Part shown: one piece after another, positions 1 to 5,823 of the stretch | Numbering within the stretch: the stretch's first letter is position 1 | How the letters are laid out: every line of letters begins with the position of its first letter | From: Verrucomicrobiota bacterium | GTDB lineage: Bacteria; Verrucomicrobiota; Verrucomicrobiia; Verrucomicrobiales; DEV007 | Assembly (NCBI GenBank): GCA_020629815.1 | Contig: JAHDCN010000144.1 | Location: forward strand, 1 to 7,022 | Direction of reading: 5' to 3' | Length of the DNA: 7,022 nucleotides | The notes under the pieces: generated by a model | Told to the model about the DNA's origin: nothing | Databases searched by the model: none | What the model saw: only the letters and a program-made list of their open reading frames with translations | Program-made: the position numbers and the translations under genes

Positions 1-599
1 GTGGACGTATGAATGCGCCCCTGCGTTTCCGTATCCGGAACCCGCTGCACCCGGTGCACGCCGCTCTCATATTTCAGGAAACGAAATACCTCTTCTCCTG
101 ATACTTTGAAAACCACTTCCTTGTAGCCGCCTACATCGGAGGGGCTGGCGTCGATGGATTGGGTTTTCCATCCCTGCGATTCGGCGTATTTCGAATACAT
201 ACGCATCAAGTCACCCGCGAAAAGCGAGGCTTCATCACCACCCGTGCCGGCGCGGATCTCGACAATCGCATCGCGATCCTCGGTCGGGTCATGCGGCAAC
301 AGCGCATACTGAACCGCCGCCTCCAGATCGACGATTTGTTTCTCCAAAACCGGAATCTCTTCCGCAGCCAATTCCGCCATTTCGGCATCATCAGATTTGG
401 CCAGATCGGTATTTTCGACCAGATCGACTTTCGCCTTGCCGAGCGAATCCCAATCCTCCAGCAGCTGCTTGGTGCGGTTGTATTCTTTGGTCGTTTCCGC
501 AGCTTTTGCCTGATCGTTGAAAAAGCCGTCGGCAGACATCAGTCCCTCCAGCTCCGGCAGGCGGAGTTTCTTTTTTTCGATGAGAGGTTCGTAGTCCAT
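1..599 (-). CDS. prfA: Peptide chain release factor 1 (RF1), 5' part only
   Basis: RF1 recognises UAA and UAG stop codons in the ribosomal A site and triggers release of the finished protein. The window holds codons 1-199 plus two bases; the rest lies beyond the left edge. Visible landmarks are the charged helical N-terminal domain (about residues 1-100), the conserved [17 protein letters not shown] block (115-131), the GGYKEV segment (157-162) and [18 protein letters not shown] (182-199). P188-D189-T190 is the PxT codon-recognition tripeptide of RF1; RF2 has SPF there, so this is prfA and not prfB. The catalytic GGQ loop would fall about 35 residues further on and is not visible. The ATG at 599-597 puts the PxT motif at residues 188-190, as in E. 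coli RF1, which supports this start. No Shine-Dalgarno sequence precedes it. The gene lies 109 bp after rpmE, behind an intrinsic terminator, so it relies on read-through or a promoter of its own. Confidence 0.97.
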   Translation of the reverse strand, partial: MDYEPLIEKKKLRLPELEGLMSADGFFNDQAKAAETTKEYNRTKQLLEDWDSLGKAKVDLVENTDLAKSDDAEMAELAAEEIPVLEKQIVDLEAAVQYALLPHDPTEDRDAIVEIRAGTGGDEASLFAGDLMRMYSKYAESQGWKTQSIDASPSDVGGYKEVVFKVSGEEVFRFLKYESGVHRVQRVPDTETQGRIHTS

Positions 600-642
600 T
601 AGACAAATAGGTTCAGGTTTCGGAGGATTTCAAATTCGGCAC

Positions 643-682
643 AAAAAAACGGTGAAGATATCCCAGCGGACATCATCACCGT
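643..682 (-). terminator. Intrinsic terminator downstream of rpmE
   Basis: Read on the minus strand, ACGGTGATGAT (682-672) pairs with ATCTTCACCGT (659-649) around a 12-nt loop, with a single T-T mismatch. A run of seven T (649-643) follows directly, its first base closing the stem. This is the layout of a rho-independent terminator for transcripts leaving rpmE, whose stop is 27 bp upstream. On the plus strand no T-run follows the hairpin, so it should act in one direction only. It ends only about 43 bp before the prfA start, which leaves little room for a separate prfA promoter. It may therefore be a partial terminator that sets the bL31 to RF1 ratio. Confidence 0.75.
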
Positions 683-708
683 TCGTCTGAAAAAAGAGTT
701 TTGGCCAG

Positions 709-957
709 CTAAGCGTTCAGATCAGAAAGCTTGGGCTTCTTGGCGCGGCGTTTTGCAGAAGTACCACCGTAGCGGTTAGCGAATTTGTCCACCCGACCTG
801 CGGTATCAACGAAGCGCTGCTCACCAGTGAAAAACGGGTGACAAGCGGAACAAATACCGATGTGCAAATCAGGAACAGTTGAGCGAGTTTGGATAACTTG
901 CCCGCAGGTGCACTGAACGGTTGATTCCTTGTATTCCGGATGGATATCGGCTTTCAT
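709..957 (-). CDS. rpmE: 50S ribosomal protein bL31, zinc-binding form
   Basis: Encodes the 82-residue large-subunit protein bL31, which sits near the central protuberance and helps bridge the two ribosomal subunits. The start MKADIHPEY is the family's usual N-terminus. Cys16 and Cys18 (CTC) with Cys36 and Cys39 (CSAC) form the four-cysteine zinc site of the C+ type, and HPFFTG (40-45) and GRVDKF (54-59) are family signatures. After about residue 65 there is a basic tail ([17 protein letters not shown]), so it is somewhat longer than the 70 residues of E. coli L31. The reading frame is open back to an ATG at 1035, but those extra 26 codons do not resemble bL31, so the ATG at 957-955 is preferred. 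No Shine-Dalgarno sequence is visible; the leader is A-rich just before the start. An intrinsic terminator follows, and prfA lies downstream on the same strand, a common gene order. Confidence 0.97.
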   Translation of the reverse strand: MKADIHPEYKESTVQCTCGQVIQTRSTVPDLHIGICSACHPFFTGEQRFVDTAGRVDKFANRYGGTSAKRRAKKPKLSDLNA

Positions 958-982
958 GAGCTTTTTGTAAAAAAGGGAGCGG

Positions 983-1011
983 AAATTAGTCGGGAAACCC
1001 GCTTTGAGCAA
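983..1011 (-). promoter_or_regulatory. Possible sigma70-like promoter for rpmE
   Basis: On the minus strand TTGCTC (1011-1006) and TAATTT (988-983) are separated by exactly 17 bp, about 25 bp before the rpmE start. Each hexamer matches only three of six consensus positions, so the support is the spacing and location more than the sequence. It would give a 5' leader of about 20 nt. Otherwise the gap between the amidohydrolase stop and rpmE (958-1053) shows only a 5-bp hairpin right after the stop, without a T-run. Confidence 0.3.
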
Positions 1012-1053
1012 GAGTTTTTTGCGCGCACTTATCACGACCTTCCACCCGAAGGA

Positions 1054-2172
1054 CTACCGATTCAAACCGTTCCGCAGCTTCAGTGCATTTTCGCGGTAGA
1101 TCTTACGGAGAACCTGGTCGCTGAGTCCCATACCGTGCCACGCCCAGTGGTAGTTGCTCATAAAATGGGGATAAAAGTGTTCATCTTCCGTTTCGAAGAG
1201 CCGAAACGTGGTCCGATACATGTGTTTCTCGAATCCCAAATCGGTTCCGTAGAGAATGCGGTCCTGATATTTGGTGAAAAACTCCCGATTTCGACGCGGC
1301 ACGGGGGCCAGTTCCGCAAACCGGGCTCCGGTGTCGGCATAAAGGTTCGGGTGTTTGTCGAGCAAGCGCGCCAGGATCGACAGATCATGACTGCAATTTG
1401 CCATATGCCCGACGATGAAAATCGTTTCCGGATGCCGCTCAACAGCACGATCAAAGGTAGCAATCAGTTCGGCATGACGGAGAACCCCCGGCTCTTCCGG
1501 TATCTGCCACTTGTGTGCATTCATCAAACCGTCATTGGTTTTGTCCATCGGTTCATACATCCAGAATGGTTCCGCAATATGGAGGCTCACCGGTAGACCA
1601 AGCTCTGCGCACTTTTCAAAAATGGGATCCATCCGGGGATCATCTGCATGCAAGGTAGGAAAGTTGTTGGGTTCTCTCTGCCCTCGCAGCCCGCGACCTT
1701 TGTCGTTTATCTCACCAACTCCCCGGGCCCCGAGCTTTTGGCACCTTTCCAGTTCGGCAACAATGTGCTCAGTCCATCCGGGCTTATTGAAACCGTCGAA
1801 GTCAATTCCGACCCATAATTCAAATTGATCCGGGTATTTGGAATACAGTTCCCGGGCCTGATCAAATCCTGCACCAGCCGTGCCGACCATGATGATCGAT
1901 TTCTCGACGCCGACCTCCTTCATCGACCGGACCCACTGCTCCAGCATCAGCTCATCCTTCGCATATGCATGGCTGTGCATATCGATCACCGGGAACTTGG
2001 CTTTTTCGACAACCGTAGATGCCGTTTGGAAAATCGACTTCGGACGGTAGTCGCGTAATAAAAGCTGATCGGGTGGAACGGGGGGTGGCTCTTCTTCTGA
2101 TTCCTGCGCTACAATAAAACAGGTTACGCTGCTGAAAATGAACGTGATCAAAAACGGAGAAGCCCTTTTCAT
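1054..2172 (-). CDS. Exported amidohydrolase (amidohydrolase_2-type TIM-barrel metal hydrolase)
   Basis: A 372-residue protein of the metal-dependent amidohydrolase superfamily; the substrate cannot be read from the sequence. Residues 1-22 look like a Sec signal peptide: basic start MKR, hydrophobic core about 7-21, likely cleavage after IVA22. A short acidic, proline-rich linker (24-34) follows. The catalytic barrel starts at about residue 60. Expected metal ligands are present in order: DMHSH (H66, H68), GVGEIND (E154), SLHIAEP (H198), IVGHMAN (H256) and LYGTDLG (D311). These fit a hydrolase or decarboxylase of the amidohydrolase_2 group. Many relatives are cytoplasmic, so the export signal suggests action on an extracytoplasmic compound. 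The upstream TIM-barrel gene lies 62 bp away on the same strand with no terminator between, so co-transcription is likely. The start is the only ATG that keeps the signal peptide; no clear Shine-Dalgarno is seen, and an AGAGGGG stretch lies too far upstream (about 20 nt). Confidence 0.88.
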   Translation of the reverse strand: MKRASPFLITFIFSSVTCFIVAQESEEEPPPVPPDQLLLRDYRPKSIFQTASTVVEKAKFPVIDMHSHAYAKDELMLEQWVRSMKEVGVEKSIIMVGTAGAGFDQARELYSKYPDQFELWVGIDFDGFNKPGWTEHIVAELERCQKLGARGVGEINDKGRGLRGQREPNNFPTLHADDPRMDPIFEKCAELGLPVSLHIAEPFWMYEPMDKTNDGLMNAHKWQIPEEPGVLRHAELIATFDRAVERHPETIFIVGHMANCSHDLSILARLLDKHPNLYADTGARFAELAPVPRRNREFFTKYQDRILYGTDLGFEKHMYRTTFRLFETEDEHFYPHFMSNYHWAWHGMGLSDQVLRKIYRENALKLRNGLNR

Positions 2173-2234
2173 TGCATTCGAAAAGTAGGAGCCCCTCTGT
2201 AGGTGGACTGATTTTGCAGGAGCTAAGTTAGCAC

Positions 2235-3242
2235 TTACAGCATTTTCCTTGTAACCAGGTTGTTGAGTCGGCGGGTTACGTCTACGACGCCATCAATGGT
2301 AGCCTGGGTGTATGAGCGGCCATCTGTGGTATCGAGCCCGTGGCCGGGATCCAGGTTGCGCAGCGGCTCCAGCGCGGGATCTTCGTGGTGAAAGATCTCC
2401 ACGAAAACGTGCTTCATGTTTCCGGTCTTCGCATAGGCAGCGAGCAGTGCGCCGATCCAGCCATCGTCGGTGGACAAACAACCGCGAGTCGTTTTGGAAG
2501 AGGCGTGGTAAATACCCAGTGCGCCTGCATCAGAAATTTCCTGAATGACTTTTTCGTTTTCCGGAATCGTCAGATCAGAGTCACCGCAGTGTGCTGCATC
2601 GACCATGACTTTGAAATAGTTCGTGCCAATGATTTCGTTGGTGGCTTTGACGCCTGCAAAACACTTGGCTGCATCAGTAAATGTCTGAAATTCTCCGCCG
2701 CGAAGGAACTCGATGTGCCAGGCTTCGACGCAGCTGTCGGCGAGCTTTGCTTCTTCGTAGGCTCTTGCGTGAACTTTGGCTACCTGAGCGACAGCTGCAT
2801 CAAACGCATCACCGGTTTTTGGTTCGCCCTGCATCCATTCTTCAAAAGAGGTGGAGGACACGTTGGTAATTCCAAACTGCTTGGCTACTTCGAGACCACC
2901 AACCAGCATTCCAGCCACAGCATCTTCGTCGTCTGGATTCATAGGGTCGGCTCCGCCAACCATCATGATGAGATGGACGGTGAGACCCAGCTCTTTCAGG
3001 CCGTTGATCATTTCCGCGACATCGTCTTCGTTACCACCGGCAAAGTAAGGAACCTGCGCTGCGTTCACTGTGACGGGGCAGTCTGCCATCAGGCGATCCA
3101 TCTCGGCAACAACCGCTATGCGTCCGTCTTCGTCGCGTGGGAGACGCCCGTCTTCATTCGGAGCAAGTCCACCGACGAATTTGATGTGCGTGGGAACAAC
3201 ACCCAGTTCGATATTTGATTTGTTTTCGATCTTTCCAGCCAT
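2235..3242 (-). CDS. Xylose-isomerase-like TIM-barrel protein (sugar phosphate isomerase/epimerase family)
   Basis: A 335-residue protein without a signal peptide, so presumably cytoplasmic. I assign it to the xylose isomerase-like / AP-endonuclease-2-like TIM-barrel superfamily from its pattern of candidate metal ligands at strand ends: HIEFLRGGE (E178), VMVDAAHCGDSD (D215, H218), GIYHASSKTTRG (H246, R253) and HVFVEIFHHEDP (E282). In this superfamily such residues bind one or two divalent metals and catalyse isomerisation, epimerisation or dehydration of sugars and related polyols. The HASSKTTRG segment has Ser at 249 where many members carry Asp after the His, so the exact chemistry may differ. 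The actual substrate is unknown. The start (ATG 3242-3240) has no Shine-Dalgarno; the leader just before it is A/T-rich. It is the first gene of the leftward group and is transcribed divergently from the cytochrome gene across a 181-bp region. Family assignment is fairly sure, function is not. Confidence 0.75.
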   Translation of the reverse strand: MAGKIENKSNIELGVVPTHIKFVGGLAPNEDGRLPRDEDGRIAVVAEMDRLMADCPVTVNAAQVPYFAGGNEDDVAEMINGLKELGLTVHLIMMVGGADPMNPDDEDAVAGMLVGGLEVAKQFGITNVSSTSFEEWMQGEPKTGDAFDAAVAQVAKVHARAYEEAKLADSCVEAWHIEFLRGGEFQTFTDAAKCFAGVKATNEIIGTNYFKVMVDAAHCGDSDLTIPENEKVIQEISDAGALGIYHASSKTTRGCLSTDDGWIGALLAAYAKTGNMKHVFVEIFHHEDPALEPLRNLDPGHGLDTTDGRSYTQATIDGVVDVTRRLNNLVTRKML

Positions 3243-3307
3243 GATTTGAGAAATTTTTTGTAGGCAGCATGTAGCACAATAGTGACCTCTCTGTCTACGG
3301 TCGGTTT

Positions 3308-3320
3308 CAGTTTTCTACTG
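3308..3320. repeat. CAGT-N5-ACTG inverted repeat
   Basis: CAGT (3308-3311) and ACTG (3317-3320) form a short inverted repeat with a 5-bp spacer. Alone it would be unremarkable, but the same two half-sites recur 6 bp downstream as a perfect palindrome, giving four alternating CAGT/ACTG elements within 31 bp. It is a possible secondary binding site of the same regulator. Confidence 0.25.
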
Positions 3321-3323
3321 AGG

Positions 3324-3341
3324 AATCAGTCGCGACTGCTT
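3324..3341. promoter_or_regulatory. Palindromic candidate operator
   Basis: CAGTCGCGACTG (3327-3338) is a perfect 12-bp palindrome. Two further base pairs match on each side after one mismatched pair (T3326 against C3339), giving an 18-bp near-palindrome. It lies between divergent genes and overlaps the expected -35 area of the TAAAAT element at 3354-3359, a usual position for a dimeric transcription factor. No regulator gene is present in the window, so the cognate protein is unknown. A role as a protein-binding site is an inference. Confidence 0.4.
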
Positions 3342-3423
3342 GGATGGTTGCGCTAAAATACGGCGTCATCACTGGCTTGAATCCCCCGGTCCTGATGGAA
3401 TGTTTATCGAGTAAATTCCGCTT

Positions 3424-5811
3424 ATGCGTACAGCCCTGCCTATTTTTACTCTGCTGTTTATCTCATGGACGGCCTTTTCTCAGGAAAAGCTGCCCCCAAA
3501 AGAGGTGGAATCGTTTTTATCCAAACACTGCTACGAGTGCCACGATGATTCTGTGTCCAAAGGGAATCTGAATTTGCTCGATCTCGATTTTAATCTCAAC
3601 GATCACGCGAACTTTGAAAAGTGGGCCTATATCTACGAGCGCATCGAAACAGGTGAGATGCCGCCGAAGTCGAAGAAAGACCGACCGCAATGGCAGGAGC
3701 GAAAGGCGGCTTTGGATGTATTGATTAAGCCTGTTTGGGCGGCTGACCAAAAGGACCGAAATGAAAATGGTCGGGTCAATGTAAGGCGTCTAAACCCTTC
3801 GGAATACGAACACACGGTTCATGATCTTCTCGGGATCGACATTCCTCTAAAGAATCACTTACCCGAAGAAGCCGGATTCCATGGGTTTGAGACAGTCGCC
3901 GCATCACAACAGTTGTCGCATCATAATCTAGCCCGCTATCTAGAAGTAGCCGATCGTGCTCTAGACGAAGCGTTTGGAAGAGCCATCGAAGGAAGCGAGA
4001 AGAAGTATACCAATGAAGTGAACACTTTGAATTTAGGGAGGGGAAAAAGATGGCCGGGCGGCAACTACCGGGGTCCGGAAACTAGGGGAAACCTTTCGAT
4101 TCATTGGCCCATCACATTGCAATTTTATGGTCGTATGCCTCGCACCCGGGTACCTGCTGATGGCTGGTACCGCATTACCCTGAAAGGGGTTCAAGCATTT
4201 TACCCAAGGGAGAAGAAAGCCATCTGGGGTACGCTTCGTTCCGGCGCCTGTGCGTCGAATGCGCCAATGATGTTTCCCATCGCTGCCATTGAGGCGACTA
4301 GGGAAAAGAGAGATCTAGTTTTCGAGGCATGGATTCAAAAAGATCATATGCTCGAGCTGAAACCAAACGACTCGACTTTGAAGCGCGCGCCAAACGGTGC
4401 AAGTGGAGGCAACGTCGCCTACAACGGGCCGCGCCACGAAACGAAGGGCATCTCTGGTATTGCTTTGAATAGTATCAATGTCGAGCGCATCTACCCAAAT
4501 GCCGAGCGTTGGGAAGTTCGCAAACAATTGATCGGCAATATCAAGAAAGAGGATTTGGAAAAAGCTAAGTCGGCCGAGGAAAAGATCGAGATTTTTCGAA
4601 AGACCATTCACGGCTTCGCCAATCGCGCATTTCGTCGTCCGACTTCCCGTGAACAAGTCGAGCCATACGTAAAGCTTGCCGCACAAACGATGAATAAGGA
4701 GAAGGCATCCCCGGCTGATGCGCTTCGTGCAGCCTATCGCGGCATTTTGGTATCGCCACACTTCCTGACCCTAGTGGAGAAGCCCGGCAAGCTGGACGAT
4801 CACGCACTCGCCTGCCGCCTCAGCTACATGTTGTGGAATTCGATGCCTGACCGCCAACTTCGCCAGCTGGCCGATCAGGGAAAACTCAAGGATTCCAAGG
4901 TCTACCACGACCAGGTGAGCCGAATGTTTGCTGATGAGAAATCGGATCGGTTTATCGCCAATTTTACCGATCAGTGGCTGAACTTAAAAGCCATCGACGA
5001 GACAACACCAGACCGGCGTTTGTATCCCGCATATGACCCTGTTGTTCGTCTTTCCTTGCTGGAGGAAACCCGTGCATTCGTTAAGGAAATGATGCGGAAA
5101 AACTTGAGCGTCACTAACCTGATTGATTCCGATTTTGCGTTTCTCAACGAGCGGCTGGCCCGTTTTTATTCGATGGGCAACGTCAAACTCAAGCCGGGGG
5201 AGGGCTTGCAGAAAGTCAGCCTCGGTGATTATCCACGCGGTGGTTTGATCACTCAGGGAGCAATCCTCAAGGTGACAGCCAACGGCACTACTACTTCACC
5301 CGTTGTGAGAGGTGTTTGGGTGAATGAAAGGATTCTCGGCCGACACATTCCGCCACCACCGCCTGGAATCCCGGCTGTCGAGCCGGACATACGGGGAGCT
5401 GTGAGTATCCGTGATCAATTGGCCAAGCACAGTACCAGCGAATCCTGCATGGGCTGCCATCAGAAAATCGACCCGGCTGGATTCGCTCTCGAGAACTTTG
5501 ATCCAATCGGTCGCTGGCGCACGGTATACGGAAAGGGCAAAAACGCCGCTAAAGTAAACCCGACCGGCGTCACTCCTGACGGCAAAAAATTCCCCGGAAT
5601 CAAAACCTGGAAAGAAATTTATGTCGACCAGCCCGATCTGCTCGCCCGTAACATTGGCAAGCAGATGATCACCTTCGCGACAGGAGCACCTCCGCGGTTC
5701 AGTGATCGCGATGATTTGGCGAAAATCGTCAAACATGCCCGGGAGAAAAATTACGGCATGAGGTCCATTTTACATGCAGTCGTTTCGACCGATGCTTTCA
5801 GAGTCAAATAA
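3424..5811 (+). CDS. Exported c-type cytochrome with PSCyt1-PSD3-PSD5-PSD4-PSCyt3-PSD2 domains (DUF1592/DUF1588 family)
   Basis: A complete 795-residue member of the large planctomycete/verrucomicrobial cytochrome family. Residues 1-20 form a Sec signal peptide (cleavage near AFSQ20). The N-terminal PSCyt1 cytochrome c domain has haem motif CYECH (36-40) and GEMPP (77-81), whose Met79 is the likely axial iron ligand. PSD3/DUF1587 follows at about 117-185 (VRRLNPSEYEHTVHDLLGID). A region at about 195-365 with DGWYRITLKG looks like a beta-sandwich or carbohydrate-binding-like insert. PSD5 (FANRAFRRPTSREQVEPY, 398-415) and PSD4/DUF1592 (AYRGILVSPHF, 437-447) come next. PSCyt3/DUF1588 has a proline run (643-647) and a second haem motif, CMGCH (675-679), followed by DPAGFALENFDPIGRWR. 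PSD2/DUF1585 closes the protein at about 720-795. Both hemes should be attached outside the cytoplasm. Electron transfer to or from the next gene's product is inferred; no substrate is known. It starts a two-gene operon, and no Shine-Dalgarno is visible. Confidence 0.94.
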   Translation: MRTALPIFTLLFISWTAFSQEKLPPKEVESFLSKHCYECHDDSVSKGNLNLLDLDFNLNDHANFEKWAYIYERIETGEMPPKSKKDRPQWQERKAALDVLIKPVWAADQKDRNENGRVNVRRLNPSEYEHTVHDLLGIDIPLKNHLPEEAGFHGFETVAASQQLSHHNLARYLEVADRALDEAFGRAIEGSEKKYTNEVNTLNLGRGKRWPGGNYRGPETRGNLSIHWPITLQFYGRMPRTRVPADGWYRITLKGVQAFYPREKKAIWGTLRSGACASNAPMMFPIAAIEATREKRDLVFEAWIQKDHMLELKPNDSTLKRAPNGASGGNVAYNGPRHETKGISGIALNSINVERIYPNAERWEVRKQLIGNIKKEDLEKAKSAEEKIEIFRKTIHGFANRAFRRPTSREQVEPYVKLAAQTMNKEKASPADALRAAYRGILVSPHFLTLVEKPGKLDDHALACRLSYMLWNSMPDRQLRQLADQGKLKDSKVYHDQVSRMFADEKSDRFIANFTDQWLNLKAIDETTPDRRLYPAYDPVVRLSLLEETRAFVKEMMRKNLSVTNLIDSDFAFLNERLARFYSMGNVKLKPGEGLQKVSLGDYPRGGLITQGAILKVTANGTTTSPVVRGVWVNERILGRHIPPPPPGIPAVEPDIRGAVSIRDQLAKHSTSESCMGCHQKIDPAGFALENFDPIGRWRTVYGKGKNAAKVNPTGVTPDGKKFPGIKTWKEIYVDQPDLLARNIGKQMITFATGAPPRFSDRDDLAKIVKHAREKNYGMRSILHAVVSTDAFRVK

Positions 5812-5823
5812 TATACCGTAACC

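Larger units (their letters stand above)
3243..3423. promoter_or_regulatory. Divergent intergenic control region
   Basis: This 181-bp gap separates the starts of the leftward TIM-barrel gene and the rightward cytochrome gene, so it should hold promoters for both. For the rightward gene, TAAAAT (3354-3359) is a fair -10 match (five of six), but its -35 partner is poor (TCGCGA at 3330-3335, 18-bp spacing). For the leftward gene TATTGT on the minus strand, at about 3277-3282, is the best -10-like hexamer and also lacks a good -35. The inverted repeats at 3308-3341 are listed separately. The short ATG-initiated frame starting at 3344 overlaps the cytochrome gene out of frame and is not considered a gene. 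Confidence 0.5.

Noticed and set aside
1..599. Assignment as release factor 2 (prfB)
   Set aside because: The codon-recognition tripeptide is P188-D189-T190 (PxT, RF1) and not SPF. PDT differs from the PAT of E. coli but fits the variable middle position.
958..1035. Upstream ATG giving rpmE 26 extra codons
   Set aside because: The extension does not resemble bL31, and the internal MKADIHPEY is the family's normal start.
1038..1052. Hairpin CCTTC/GAAGG right after the amidohydrolase stop as a terminator
   Set aside because: The stem is only 5 bp, and no T-run follows on the minus strand.
940..1596. 218-codon plus-strand open frame across the rpmE start and amidohydrolase 3' half
   Set aside because: It is antisense to two genes with well-conserved products, and its translation resembles no family I recognise.
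2340..3218. Long 292-codon open frame on the plus strand opposite the TIM-barrel gene
   Set aside because: It lies entirely antisense to a gene with clear family motifs, and its translation shows no recognisable domain. It is a shadow of the minus-strand codon pattern.
3344..3571. 75-codon plus-strand frame starting in the divergent region
   Set aside because: It overlaps the cytochrome signal peptide region out of frame and has no family resemblance.
4315..4761. 148-codon minus-strand frame inside the cytochrome gene
   Set aside because: It is antisense to a domain-rich complete gene, with no motif of its own.
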